64,000 nucleotides of DNA, taken from contig CP036432.1 in the NCBI GenBank assembly GCA_007753675.1, forward strand, positions 5,740,394-5,804,393. Direction: 5' to 3'. Of this stretch, positions 31,311 through 41,226 are shown one piece after another. Below the pieces are notes generated by a model. The model saw only the letters and a program-made list of their open reading frames with translations. It ran no database searches and was not told where the DNA came from. Position 1 is the stretch's first letter; every line of letters begins with the position of its first letter. Both the position numbers and the translations under genes were made by a program. The DNA comes from Stieleria magnilauensis (lineage in GTDB: Bacteria; Planctomycetota; Planctomycetia; Pirellulales; Pirellulaceae).

Positions 31311-31345
31311 CAGCTCCCCCGGCAGGACTCGAACCTGCATTCGCT
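31311..31345 (-). other. tRNA 3'-end fragment, probable attachment-site remnant
   Basis: The minus strand reads GCAGG-TTCGAGT-CCTGC (a perfect T-arm), then CGGGGGAG-like acceptor bases. Upstream of the T-arm no anticodon or D-arm can be folded and no 5' acceptor is found. Retention of a tRNA 3' end beside its terminator, with unrelated DNA beyond, is what an integration event at a tRNA leaves. The foreign side would be at coordinates above 31345. Confidence 0.55.
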
Positions 31346-31502
31346 CTGTTGGCTAGGCGTTGTGTCGGCGTCGGATTTGTGTTGTAAGTCATCTTGAGGG
31401 TGGGGGTTACTGAGACAGCACGTTGGATTGAGATTGTAACGAAGTTGGCCCGACGTTGCCAACATTGTCACTGATTTGTCACCGATTTTGGATACAAATT
31501 CC

Positions 31503-31670
31503 TCAGCGACCGCAGGCAACGCAAGACCGTGAAAACGGTTGTAGGTTCCAATCACAGTCGCCGTGCGAAGCGGCGGATAGGCAGTGATTGGTCAACGTGT
31601 CAGCACAGGTCGTCTGACGCTCTTGGCAGCTTTCGATGCATTCTTCCATGGATGCGGTTGCAGAACTCAT
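31503..31670 (-). pseudogene. DUF326-type Cys-rich copper-storage-like protein, truncated
   Basis: The frame starts MSSATASMEECIESCQERQTTCADTLTNHCLS with the CxxxC-type spacing of DUF326/Csp four-helix copper proteins, but after about 33 residues it turns into unrelated sequence and ends. It diverges from the copper ATPase gene and shares the operator at 31736, which supports a former role in copper handling. Confidence 0.6.
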
Positions 31671-31735
31671 TCGTTTCTCCTTTTGAAATCCTAGATGCGG
31701 CCCCGTTTCCGCTGAATAAGCGGTACGCAACTTGC

Positions 31736-31752
31736 ATACCACTACGGGGTAT
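31736..31752. promoter_or_regulatory. CsoR-type operator upstream of copA
   Basis: ATACCACTACGGGGTAT is a 17-bp near-palindrome of the form ATACC-N7-GGTAT, 37 bases before the ATPase start. It matches three other sites in this window, two of them perfect, and the general CsoR box. It would be derepressed by Cu(I). Confidence 0.75.
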
Positions 31753-31788
31753 ATTGGAGAATGACTTTTTGACAGCTTGGAGAAATCG

Positions 31789-34236
31789 ATGGACCACGCC
31801 AAAAATCACGAAACGTCATTGCCGGTCGCCGATCCGTCAATGCAAATTGATCCGGTTTGCGGCATGAAGGTGCCTAAAGACAGTCCCCGTTCGGCGGATT
31901 TCCAGGGCAAACACTACGTATTCTGTAGTGATGGATGTTTGAGTAAGTTCCAGGATGATCCCGCTGAGGTGCTGGCAAAACGAGCGCAAAAGGAGGCGGC
32001 AAGCGGTTCGATTTGTTGCGGTGGAGAAGCCACAATTCAGATCGGAGAATCCTCGACCACTTCGTCGTGCTGCGGTGGTCAACCATCGACCAAGGCGAGC
32101 GATTCTCCGGCAGACCCAACTGCCATTTACACCTGTCCCATGCATCCGGAGATCGAGCAGGCTGGGCCTGGCGATTGCCCAATTTGCGGGATGGATTTAG
32201 AGCCGAAGGTGGTTTCGTTGGCTGACGAGGGTGATGACCAACAGTACGCTGACATGAAACGTCGCTTTTGGGTTGGCGTCGCACTGTCAGTGCCACTGCT
32301 CATAATCGCGATGGGGCCGATGGTGGGATTGCGGATCGCGGATTGGATTAGCCAGACGATGTTTGGTTGGTTGCAATTGGCCCTCGCGACGCCAGTAGTT
32401 TTCTGGTGCGGATGGCCATTGTTGGTTCGCGGAGCCAAGTCGTTTCGCACAATGAACTTGAACATGTTCTCGCTGATCGCGGTGGGAACCTTGGCTGCGT
32501 ACATGTTTAGCTTGGTCGTGGTGCTGCTTCCGGGGGTGATCCCGGAAGCCTTCTTCGAGAACGGTGTTCCACCGCTGTATTTTGAAGCGGCGGCGGTGAT
32601 CATCACTTTGGTGTTGCTCGGACAAGTGCTGGAACTGCGAGCACGTCAGCAGACTGGCGGAGCAATTCGCGAACTCATGAAGCTTGCTCCCGATACGGCA
32701 CACCGAATCACAGACGATGGCGAGGAAGACGTCTCGCTGGATTCAGTACACAAGGGTGATCGGTTGCGAGTTCGTCCCGGTGAGAAGGTTCCGGTCGATG
32801 GGAAAGTGCTTAGCGGGTCGAGCAGCGTCGATGAGTCGATGTTGACGGGCGAGCCGATGCCTGTGAAGAAGGTCGAGGGCGACGAAATCACTGGCGGAAC
32901 GTTGAATCAGACCGGTGCACTTGTGATGGAAGCCGTCGGCGTCGGCGGGGACACGGTTCTCAGCCGCATCGTTCAGATGGTTGCAGACGCTCAACGAAGT
33001 CGTGCGCCGATTCAGAAACTGGTCGATGTGGTCGCTCGGTACTTTGTGCCAGCGGTGATCGTATGCTCGATTCTCGCGTTCATCGGATGGGCGGTGCTTG
33101 GTCCGCAGCCGCAACTGGCTCATGCGTTCGTAGCAGCCGTTGCAGTATTGATCATCGCATGCCCTTGTGCGTTGGGGCTGGCAACGCCGATGTCGGTGAT
33201 GGTGGGCGTTGGCCGCGGTGCCAAGGAAGGCGTGCTGATCAAGAACGCAGAAGTCCTTGAGGTTATGGAGAAGGTCGACACGATCGTCGTCGACAAGACA
33301 GGTACACTCACGCAGGGCCGGCCGGAAGTGACCGGCGTCGAGACGTTTGGCAATTGGAATCAAGACGATGTGTTGACGTTGGCTGCGGCGGTCGAAGCGC
33401 AGAGCGAACATCCGCTAGCTCAGGCAGTCGTTCGTCGTGCCAAGGCGGGCGAGCTGCAGGCTGTGGAGGCACGTGAATTCAACAGTATTACCGGTGGCGG
33501 AGTTCAGGCGCGCGTCGATGATCATGATGTGTTGATCGGCAAGGCTGACTTGTTGGACGAACAGGGCATCGAGGGAGTCGATGCGGGAAGGGAAAAAGCG
33601 GGTTCGCATCAGGCCGAAGGCGCAACGGTTGTGTTTGTGGCGATCGATAACCAGTTGGCCGCTATCCTGGCAATCACGGACCCGATCAAGCAAAGCACGC
33701 CGGCAGCACTAAAGACGTTGCACGAACTGGGATTGAAGGTGGTGATGTTGACCGGCGACGCCGAACCGACCGCGAAAGCAGTCGCATCAAGGCTGGGTAT
33801 CGACGAGTTTCATGCTGGGGTTTCTCCCGAGGAGAAGCATGATTTCGTTCGCAAGTTGAAGAAGGAAGGCAAGACGGTTGCGATGTGTGGGGATGGGATC
33901 AATGACGCTCCAGCTCTTGCCGAAGCGAATGTCGGCATCGCCATGGGCACGGGAACAGGCGTTGCGATTGAATCTGCGGGCGTCACGCTCGTCGGCGGCG
34001 ATCTCCGCGGCGTTGCGGCGGCGGCGAACTTGAGCCGAAAAACGATGAGTAACATTCGCCAGAACTTGTTCTTCGCCTTCATCTACAACGCGCTGGGAAT
34101 CCCAGTCGCAGCCGGATTGCTCTACCCATTCTTCGGCATATTGCTCAGCCCCATGATCGCAGCCGCAGCAATGAGTTTTAGTAGCGTATCGGTGATTGCA
34201 AATGCGTTAAGACTGCGGGCCGCAAAGCTCACCTGA
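31789..34236 (+). CDS. copA: copper-translocating P1B-type ATPase
   Basis: This ~815-residue pump has an N-terminal YHS/TRASH metal domain ([13 protein letters not shown]...[10 protein letters not shown]), a second heavy-metal-binding module ([27 protein letters not shown]), eight predicted membrane segments, LTGEP (actuator), [10 protein letters not shown] (membrane CPC), [12 protein letters not shown] (phosphorylation), SEHPLAQAV (HP) and [10 protein letters not shown]. It exports Cu(I)/Ag(I) from the cytoplasm. The ATG at 31789 with GGAG upstream is chosen over a TTG at 31777. The CsoR-type operator lies just upstream. Its last ~45 codons recur as a fragment at 43445. Confidence 0.97.
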   Translation: MDHAKNHETSLPVADPSMQIDPVCGMKVPKDSPRSADFQGKHYVFCSDGCLSKFQDDPAEVLAKRAQKEAASGSICCGGEATIQIGESSTTSSCCGGQPSTKASDSPADPTAIYTCPMHPEIEQAGPGDCPICGMDLEPKVVSLADEGDDQQYADMKRRFWVGVALSVPLLIIAMGPMVGLRIADWISQTMFGWLQLALATPVVFWCGWPLLVRGAKSFRTMNLNMFSLIAVGTLAAYMFSLVVVLLPGVIPEAFFENGVPPLYFEAAAVIITLVLLGQVLELRARQQTGGAIRELMKLAPDTAHRITDDGEEDVSLDSVHKGDRLRVRPGEKVPVDGKVLSGSSSVDESMLTGEPMPVKKVEGDEITGGTLNQTGALVMEAVGVGGDTVLSRIVQMVADAQRSRAPIQKLVDVVARYFVPAVIVCSILAFIGWAVLGPQPQLAHAFVAAVAVLIIACPCALGLATPMSVMVGVGRGAKEGVLIKNAEVLEVMEKVDTIVVDKTGTLTQGRPEVTGVETFGNWNQDDVLTLAAAVEAQSEHPLAQAVVRRAKAGELQAVEAREFNSITGGGVQARVDDHDVLIGKADLLDEQGIEGVDAGREKAGSHQAEGATVVFVAIDNQLAAILAITDPIKQSTPAALKTLHELGLKVVMLTGDAEPTAKAVASRLGIDEFHAGVSPEEKHDFVRKLKKEGKTVAMCGDGINDAPALAEANVGIAMGTGTGVAIESAGVTLVGGDLRGVAAAANLSRKTMSNIRQNLFFAFIYNALGIPVAAGLLYPFFGILLSPMIAAAAMSFSSVSVIANALRLRAAKLT

Positions 34237-35111
34237 TCCTCGGCAGGAATCCATTTCCCATCACTAAGAGTTTTGGGCCATTGACGAAGCGATCGTGACG
34301 CCGCTGTAAAAGCGGGCGCAATTCCGTCAATCGTAAGCTTCGCAATTTGGCATACTTCGGCGCTTTCCTGCGTCTTTCTCTCTTCTCGCTCATCTAGGAG
34401 ATCAACGACAGCTTTGGCGACATCTTCACTGGATCCATCGACTACCTTTCGGAGCGTGAAGAACTCGTCGATCAGGTCAGGAAACGCTTTGATCCGTAGA
34501 GTTAGCGAGATCGCTTTTTCTGATGTGATCTCAGGCCACCATTGCTTCGCAAAACTCACCAATTCACCTGATGGCGTTTTCTTGAGGAAGCTCTTCAGCG
34601 ACTCTTCGGCTGCGGCTTGCCACTTTGCTTGATCGTCGATCAGACCCTGTGCGCCGCTGGTCAAGTCAGGAACCACATAGAACGTTACGCGATCAAATGG
34701 GCCGTCGAGACGCTTGTAAAATAGGTTGCTCACCAGCTTGGCAAGTTCAGCCTTGACTTGACTCGCGTCAACATTCTTCGAGAAACGCTTGCATTGAATG
34801 AGTTCAACATCGCCGTTGGCATGCCAACGAACAATGTCGCGTCCTTGATCTTTGGTCTTCCCGTAGTAAACGATCTTTTGGCCAGGATTCTCTGCTTTGA
34901 GAAGCAAGAAGCAGAGTATCTCGAACACATCACCGGAAAACTTCGAGAACGGTAGTTGCGTCTCGCCTTCGAGCCAGGGTGGCAACCCGAATGGTTCAAG
35001 TGATTTCAGTTCCAAACGAGCTTGCTCAATCGTTTGGCGTCTCGGTCTAGTCGGTTCTTGGTCTCCTTCGCTCGAATCATCGCTCACGTTTGGTGACACG
35101 GAAACGGCCAA
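34237..35111 (-). pseudogene. restriction-endonuclease-like protein, C-terminus lost
   Basis: About 290 native residues are visible. Near residue 60 lies FSKFSGDVFEILCFLLL, then YYGKTKDQGRDIVRWHANGDVELIQCKRFSK. This is an Mrr/PD-(D/E)xK nuclease core (D at DQGRD, then Q-x-K at IQCKRF). The remainder is helical. The frame runs on into the antisense of the copA 3' end (to 34122), giving a meaningless tail, so the native gene ends abruptly at the copA boundary. Such N-terminal nucleases are often attached to an NTPase or sensor, which would be the missing part. Confidence 0.55.
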
Positions 35112-35475
35112 CTGTAGTAGTGCCGCGACTTTCTAGCCGCACTTGATATTAACAGTGCACTTCCCACCTCCCAAGGTCCGGGTTCGTTGCACGGGTTCCA
35201 GACGCTAAACGTGCTCACTATTTTACTGAGCTCTGGGGGCAGATCTGAAATTGGATTTGGTACAAACGGTTCAACCGCGCCTCTGAACGTCGTTGCTGCA
35301 GATGCAAGGTAATCGCAATTAGGCGTTCCACCTTCTGCAAACTCCAGGACGATCGTCGTGTTGGCTTCTTGGGGGATTTCTTCCGAAACACTAAACTGAT
35401 GAAGCCGGTGCCTTTCATAGAACCACGCAAATCAGGCGAGGCTTGCATTTCCTTGCGCCACCGATAGGTGATTTC

Positions 35476-38052
35476 ATGCGACGCTACGATGAATCGAGAA
35501 AAGACGATTTCGATCAGAGCCTTGAATTGGGTCGGGACAACCAAGAATGTCTCGACGGAATGAATGCTTGGTGTACCAACGTAGAAATCGCCCGGGAGAG
35601 CCAAGGGCTTTATGCCGAGATGAGCGGCCTTCCAATCGCGTCGCACTCGATAGGGTGTCCGCACGTTGAGCATAAATCGAGCTCGATGAATTTACGTTGG
35701 ATCTTTAGCGAGTTCCTCAGCCAACATTGCCAGGGCTGCCCACACCACTCTCCCGCTGGTGACCCAAGTTGGGGAAATGAAATTATCGCTAGCCAGCGAA
35801 AGGCAGTTGAAGCTCGCGAGGGAAAGGAGGCGGATGAGACGGCTCGCATATCTGAGCTACGCGCCAATCTCGCTGACCAGAGCACACAGATAGGCGAAAT
35901 GGCGTCGCCGGAAACGCGTGAGCTTATTCAGTTCTTGGAGCAGTTATTCTCCGAGGATGCATCGAAACGTGCTGCTGCGTCACAGCGACTGGTGGAATCT
36001 GCCAGCCTCGCGCCGGAACTGTTTCCCGACGCCAGCGTCACTCTGTTGATCACCTTGGCTTCCACCGACGATCATGCCGAATTGACGCTACCAACCTGCA
36101 TCGCGCTAGCACGGGCATCGCAAAGCGTTCGTGCCGCGATGCTTCCCATGGCAACCGCGAACATCGAGAGAGGATTCTATACCGAGCTGACAGCCGAGTT
36201 GGTGGACGCACTCGGAGACACGGTTCAGTACCCACTTAGCGATACGCTTATCGACAGTCTGATCCGCACCCAGCATGATGACATGGCATTCCTTCTGTGG
36301 CATCGGTCGTCTCCGAGCTACCAATGGCACCTCAACGCCCTCCAAAGAAGCTACGACGCAGACCAGGAAAGTGTCAGGCAAGCGTTTCGGCTTGGTTTGC
36401 AGAACTTGGACGACCGTACCCGCATTCGATACTGCGGTGCCTTAAAGAGACTTCAGCGAAGCAGACCCAGCATCGCTGTGGATCTGATCGAATCGATTGC
36501 CCAATCTCTCTGTCTCTTTGAAACGAATGATAGTGGTTCCAATACGCCATCCGCAGAGATCGTCGGCGTCCTGCAACACGCATTCAAATTCGCTCCAGAC
36601 CAAGTCGACGAAGAGCTGGCGAGTACTTTTGCCGGATCACGTCCCGCGGTCAAGGAAGACATCATCCGCGTATATTCTGATCTGCTTGATTGGGACGATG
36701 AGAAAACGAAAGAAGTCGATGATATCGCTCGTTCGCAACAGATTGCTTTTGGTCGACTTTTCGATTGGGTGAAAGACGACACGCTTGAACTTGATCTGAG
36801 AGGTGAAGCGGCCGAGGCTTTGGAAAACGCAGCGTCACATCGGCCGGTGGTAATCTCTGAGAAGTTCGACGCTATCTTGGGATACTTGGCCCTGATTGTT
36901 GCGATCAAAGAACCTCCTGAGCCCCCGCCAAAAATCATCATTCCTGGCGAGAGCGAAGATCCACGCCTCGCTGGTCTACAGGCCCATGGGCGAAAGCGTG
37001 AATGGTTGATGCTGAAAGACCGATTGATTCGCTGCTTGAAACACCTGACTGAGCAACAGAGTTCGGTTCACTTTGACACGGTTGCCGGGTGCCTTCAAAA
37101 TCGTGATGCCAATGTGGGCGCGGAGCTGAAAGCGGTCTGCATGACACTCCTTGGGACGATTGGCGAGAACTACCAACTACGATCCAAGGCTCTACCGTTG
37201 CTGATGAAAGGACTCATGGATTATGAATCCGTTTGGGTTCGCGGACACGCTATCGACGCCACCTGTGAGATGTTTCGATATAGCAAGTCGCCGCCACCAT
37301 CGAACATCATCGACATCATGAATGTTCACCTGCGAGACACCTACACGATGGTCCATAAGGCCGCTGTTGAGGTTGTCTCAAGAGGACCGCGATGGTTTGA
37401 TGAGGATCAGGCACTGGACGCAATGACTGCACTGGCCACCCATTTGAAGGTCTACAAAGACGACCCAATTCAATTAGAGAGCATTTGCGAAGCCATCCTC
37501 GGTTTGGCACGTCAACACGATGGGCTCATGCACATCGCCATTGGATTGGTCAAGTCCACACTCCCAACCGGTGAAAGTCGCCCCGACCAAAAGATCATCG
37601 CGAATCTTGTGCGAACCTGCCCGCCAAATTCGCCGATCGCTGGAGTAGTATCTATTCTGATTGCGGAATTCCTGGCAAGAGTCCGTAGTCGGCGACTGAA
37701 CGGATACGAGCACGACCGAAAGCGAATGTTTCAATGGCTTCATTCACTGCCCCCTAGGACGTACCAGCACATATCAAATCAACTGTTGAACGCCGCACGC
37801 GAAATGGCAGTTCACGACCCTTGGGAAACAACTCATTTCGCGAGTCTTTTTTCGCACTTCGGTGACTTCGCGAAAGAGAACTCGATACTAGATACAGTGA
37901 GGAACGCCATCCGCGATGAACCGAGGCACCAAGAGTTCCGAGACGACTTGTTGAAGCTCGCGACAGTCGCAAAAGGTAACGCGTGCTTGCGCACGGGCGA
38001 CGTTGACTTGGCCATGGCGACCTTTGCGTCTCAGGGTGATCCGCAGTCATGA
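35476..38052 (+). CDS. HEAT-like repeat protein, candidate defence component
   Basis: This ~858-residue protein has a Cys/His-bearing N-terminal region (ECLDGMNAWC ... GCPHVEHKS ... HCQGCPHHSP, residues 25-110) that may bind a metal, a short coiled coil (RKAVEAREGKEADETARISEL), then roughly 700 residues of alpha-helical repeats with the rhythm of HEAT/ARM proteins. No catalytic motif is visible. The ATG at 35476 is preferred to a TTG at 35443. It overlaps the next gene by four bases (ATGA), so the two products are probably made in fixed ratio. I do not recognise the family. A sensor or scaffold role is inferred from the nuclease partner. Confidence 0.7.
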   Translation: MRRYDESRKDDFDQSLELGRDNQECLDGMNAWCTNVEIARESQGLYAEMSGLPIASHSIGCPHVEHKSSSMNLRWIFSEFLSQHCQGCPHHSPAGDPSWGNEIIASQRKAVEAREGKEADETARISELRANLADQSTQIGEMASPETRELIQFLEQLFSEDASKRAAASQRLVESASLAPELFPDASVTLLITLASTDDHAELTLPTCIALARASQSVRAAMLPMATANIERGFYTELTAELVDALGDTVQYPLSDTLIDSLIRTQHDDMAFLLWHRSSPSYQWHLNALQRSYDADQESVRQAFRLGLQNLDDRTRIRYCGALKRLQRSRPSIAVDLIESIAQSLCLFETNDSGSNTPSAEIVGVLQHAFKFAPDQVDEELASTFAGSRPAVKEDIIRVYSDLLDWDDEKTKEVDDIARSQQIAFGRLFDWVKDDTLELDLRGEAAEALENAASHRPVVISEKFDAILGYLALIVAIKEPPEPPPKIIIPGESEDPRLAGLQAHGRKREWLMLKDRLIRCLKHLTEQQSSVHFDTVAGCLQNRDANVGAELKAVCMTLLGTIGENYQLRSKALPLLMKGLMDYESVWVRGHAIDATCEMFRYSKSPPPSNIIDIMNVHLRDTYTMVHKAAVEVVSRGPRWFDEDQALDAMTALATHLKVYKDDPIQLESICEAILGLARQHDGLMHIAIGLVKSTLPTGESRPDQKIIANLVRTCPPNSPIAGVVSILIAEFLARVRSRRLNGYEHDRKRMFQWLHSLPPRTYQHISNQLLNAAREMAVHDPWETTHFASLFSHFGDFAKENSILDTVRNAIRDEPRHQEFRDDLLKLATVAKGNACLRTGDVDLAMATFASQGDPQS

Positions 38053-39527
38053 AAAAGTTTCTTAATGTTGACCTCCGTCAGGCCATCGACTCTTCCCAGG
38101 CAATCCTCGAAATCCGAGCGACTCTCTTCGCACTATCGTTGGACGACGACGATGCGTCAGATTGCGTCGCGAGCATGATCGAACGAGCGTCGAAAACAAT
38201 TACCAAAGCGGCTGATCCTCGAATTCCCAATGGCTGGAAAGCGTTCATCGCAGGACTGAGACTGCTTGAGAATTCAATTCGCTGCCAAGCGATGGCGCGG
38301 TCTGGTGTTGGTGACTTGATCGCTGAAACAGCTCGAACGAAATTCTTGGTCGATGAGTTTAGTTCCAAGTTGTCGGAACTAGATCCGGGACCAGTCGCGA
38401 AATCAGATCACTCAGGTGCTAGCAGGTTGGAAGATCCATCCTTCTTACGCGAACTCTTGCTCGGAATCTCACTACCAAGTCTGTACTTGGCGGACGAGAA
38501 AGACCGCGAGAGAAGGGATCAATCGCATGAGATTGGTCCGGAACCGAAGCGACCGCTGGTGCGCGTGATCGCATTCCTGGACGATATTCCGATCGCGACG
38601 CCTCAGCTGCTCCGATCGGATCTGCTGTACTCGATTCGCTTCAAAATCAAGGGGTTAGAATGGCCGGTTGACTCGAAACGAGTTCGCCTGGATTTGTTGA
38701 CCACTTGCCCGCAAGGAGAATACTCGATTTCGGAATTCATTTCGGACCAACCGCCTGTCGACAAGAACGGCGGATTTGAAGTCGAACTGAGCGGTCAAAT
38801 TAAGTTCCAGTCTGGTCAAAGCAGTCTGCTGGATGATCTTGTGTTCGCGGTTCAGGTTGCGTTTGAATCAGATGACAACCATTGGACCGAAGTTCCAGCA
38901 ATTGGACACACTGAGCTTCGGTTGAAAGTAACTGATGAGAGTCGGCAGCCCCTGCTTGTCGGAAACCGAAGCCTTGACCGTCATGTCAATGATTTGGCTA
39001 CGAGTCTGATTTCGCAATGCCCCGCTGCAAAGGATGAGTTGCCAGAACTGCTCCCCATGCTTGGGGCGTTGACAAGGTTGCTCGCGACTTATGCTCAGGA
39101 CGCCGTTTTCAAAGGGAAAGCAAGTGTTCTCGAGGCCGACTTCCAAAGACTTGTGAAGAGAGACTTGACGAATATTTTGGGGCAGGATGTCCAACAACAC
39201 GTTGGTCAAGCGGGAGGTTTTACTGATATCCGATATCGCGGGGTGATTGTCGAGCTCAAGGTCGAATCCTCGAACGGAGACCGTGACCATTTAGTGGACA
39301 CCTACGCTTCGCAAGCCACTCAATACACCGGAGCTGAGGCTAGGCAGGTGAGCATTCTGCTCGTGTTGGACTTAACGGAGAAAGTTCAGCCTCCTGGAGA
39401 TATCCGCAACGACATCCGACTATTCGACGTGAAGACACACGGGCAAAACCAAGGCGGATTCCCGGCCAAGGCGTTCCTCTTCGTCGTCAACGGAAACACT
39501 CGGTCGCCGTCGAGTTACTCCAAATAG
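38049..39527 (+). CDS. PD-(D/E)xK nuclease-like protein, coupled to the HEAT-like gene
   Basis: A 492-residue protein. Residues 1-170 are helical, 180-310 form a beta-rich domain (VRVIAFLDDIPIATPQLLRSDLLYSIRFKIKG), and the C-terminus has FQRLVKRDLTNILGQDVQQHVGQAGGFTDIRYRGVIVELKVESS. There, the aspartate and the E-x-K triad (TDIRY ... VELKVE), a preceding acidic helix and a following SQATQYTG helix match a restriction-endonuclease fold. It would cleave nucleic acid or act as a nuclease effector. It is coupled to the upstream HEAT-like gene and no third gene follows in the operon. Confidence 0.65.
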   Translation: MKKFLNVDLRQAIDSSQAILEIRATLFALSLDDDDASDCVASMIERASKTITKAADPRIPNGWKAFIAGLRLLENSIRCQAMARSGVGDLIAETARTKFLVDEFSSKLSELDPGPVAKSDHSGASRLEDPSFLRELLLGISLPSLYLADEKDRERRDQSHEIGPEPKRPLVRVIAFLDDIPIATPQLLRSDLLYSIRFKIKGLEWPVDSKRVRLDLLTTCPQGEYSISEFISDQPPVDKNGGFEVELSGQIKFQSGQSSLLDDLVFAVQVAFESDDNHWTEVPAIGHTELRLKVTDESRQPLLVGNRSLDRHVNDLATSLISQCPAAKDELPELLPMLGALTRLLATYAQDAVFKGKASVLEADFQRLVKRDLTNILGQDVQQHVGQAGGFTDIRYRGVIVELKVESSNGDRDHLVDTYASQATQYTGAEARQVSILLVLDLTEKVQPPGDIRNDIRLFDVKTHGQNQGGFPAKAFLFVVNGNTRSPSSYSK

Positions 39528-39678
39528 GACCTTCGCATGTCGTTATTGTAGCTGGATGATTCGATTTCGAAACGAATCACGGGATTGATCGACTTCGGTC
39601 ATCTGCTGCGGTGGCCGACTTCGGTGCCACTATTTTCGCTACACGGGTCGACGAGTTCGAAGCCAGATGGGAGGCGTC

Positions 39679-39978
39679 CTACATTTGCGTCTCGGTAACG
39701 CTATTAAATTTGTCCTGCATCGACTGCTCGCGATCCGTGCGTGTTCCGACTTTGATGCTGGTGGTGATTCGCGGCGCGCCCATCGCGTGAACACGCTCGT
39801 GGCAACACTTTATTGCGGCGAACACTTCGTCCCAGTCACCCTCGATGTTGGTGCCGTACGCATGAAGCTGGTGCTTCAGCCCTGCTTCCTGCAAGACCTT
39901 TTGGCACTCAGCGACGTACTTGCCCACGGAGACACCCACGCCCATCGGCACGACGCACAAATCTATGATCACTTTCAT
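39679..39978 (-). CDS. MTH1187/YqgV-family thiamine-binding-type protein
   Basis: The 99-residue product starts MKVIIDLCVVPMGVGVSVGKYVAECQKVLQEAGLKHQLHAYGTNIEGDWDEVF. That is the ferredoxin-like fold of the UPF0045/MTH1187 family, members of which bind thiamine or its precursors. The end, MGAPRITTSIKVGTRTDREQ, is also characteristic. The ATG at 39978 replaces the longer frame start at 40026. It is a single gene, convergent with the nuclease-like gene. Confidence 0.85.
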   Translation of the reverse strand: MKVIIDLCVVPMGVGVSVGKYVAECQKVLQEAGLKHQLHAYGTNIEGDWDEVFAAIKCCHERVHAMGAPRITTSIKVGTRTDREQSMQDKFNSVTETQM

Positions 39979-41226
39979 CTCAACAGCCTCTCTCACGTTT
40001 CGGTCAAGTTTGATTCGCCTCGCCAAAGCCTACAATACCACGACGTAGCAACAGAATTTAGCCTGTGGTAAGTGGAACGCCACCTCCGGCTTCAGGAGCG
40101 AAAGGCGGGCGGATTGGAATTGACGAGGGGGAGCTAACAAAGCCTTCATTGGTTGTGGTAGAAACAAGAATCGAACTTTTTTTGAAATGCTGGTGGAAAA
40201 TCATGACGACAATCTTTCACAATCCGAGGTGCTCGAAATCTCGTGCTGCTGTGGAGCTTTTGCGTTCACGTGAGATTGATTTCGAGTTGGTGAAGTATCT
40301 GGAAGCCCCGCCAAGCGAAAAACAGATTCGCGACATTGTCTTGGTTCAACGGAAAATGGAATTTGCGATCCAGTGAGTTGAACAGTGTGGCGGCATCCTG
40401 CCGGTAAGATCGGGCATCGTGCCCGAAGGTTTTTCGCATTGCCGAAACATCGAAGGGAAGAGGGCAGCATCCGAAGACACTGCCGCCCTTCGACGTTTCA
40501 CTTGGCGCGGCGCTCGAGTTGGTCCTCACCAGAGCTCTATCCTCCGACCAAGCGGTCTGAGTTTCTCACATCAACCTGCGATTGCAAGTGTCGCTTTCGA
40601 AGATTCTCGTCGGCGCATGCGCGCTTCTTCGAGCTTTCGATCACGTTCGGCATGAATCGTATCGGCTAGACCGCAAAGGCAATCCGCCGGCGTGATGTAA
40701 CCGATGGCGCTATGAAGCCTGACCTCGTTGTAATGATCAACCCAAGATGAAATTTGCTTTGCCGCTTCGTTGCGGTCTCGCGGGGGTTTGGGACGAATGC
40801 ACTCCTTCTTGATGGTGCCGTGATACCGTTCCAACTTTCCATTGCTTTGCGGATAGTACGGGCTGGTCGTCACGTGCGTCATCCCACTGAATCGAACGAA
40901 CGCCTTGAAGTCCTTGGCGATGAATTGTGGGCCATTGTCGCTAATGATTCGAGGCTTCACCTCCGGGTGTTTCTCCAACGCAGCCTGGCAGACGATTTCA
41001 ACATCCACCTCGGTCATCGACTCGCGAAGATCGAAGTGAACGACGTAACGACTGAAGCCGTCGAGGATCGTAATCAGATAGTAAAATGTTCCACTGACAT
41101 TGATGTACGAAATATCGATATGCCAGTGTTGATGCGGTTTTTCCGGCTGTTTGAAGCCTTGTCCCTTGGAAGACGAGGAGGCCGATTTGCGATCCAAACG
41201 CCCTGCTGCCTTTAAAACCCGGTAAA

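Noticed and set aside
35218-35673. A 151-residue minus-strand frame overlapping the HEAT-like gene start
   Set aside because: It has no known motif and is antisense to the longer, protein-like frame; not accepted.
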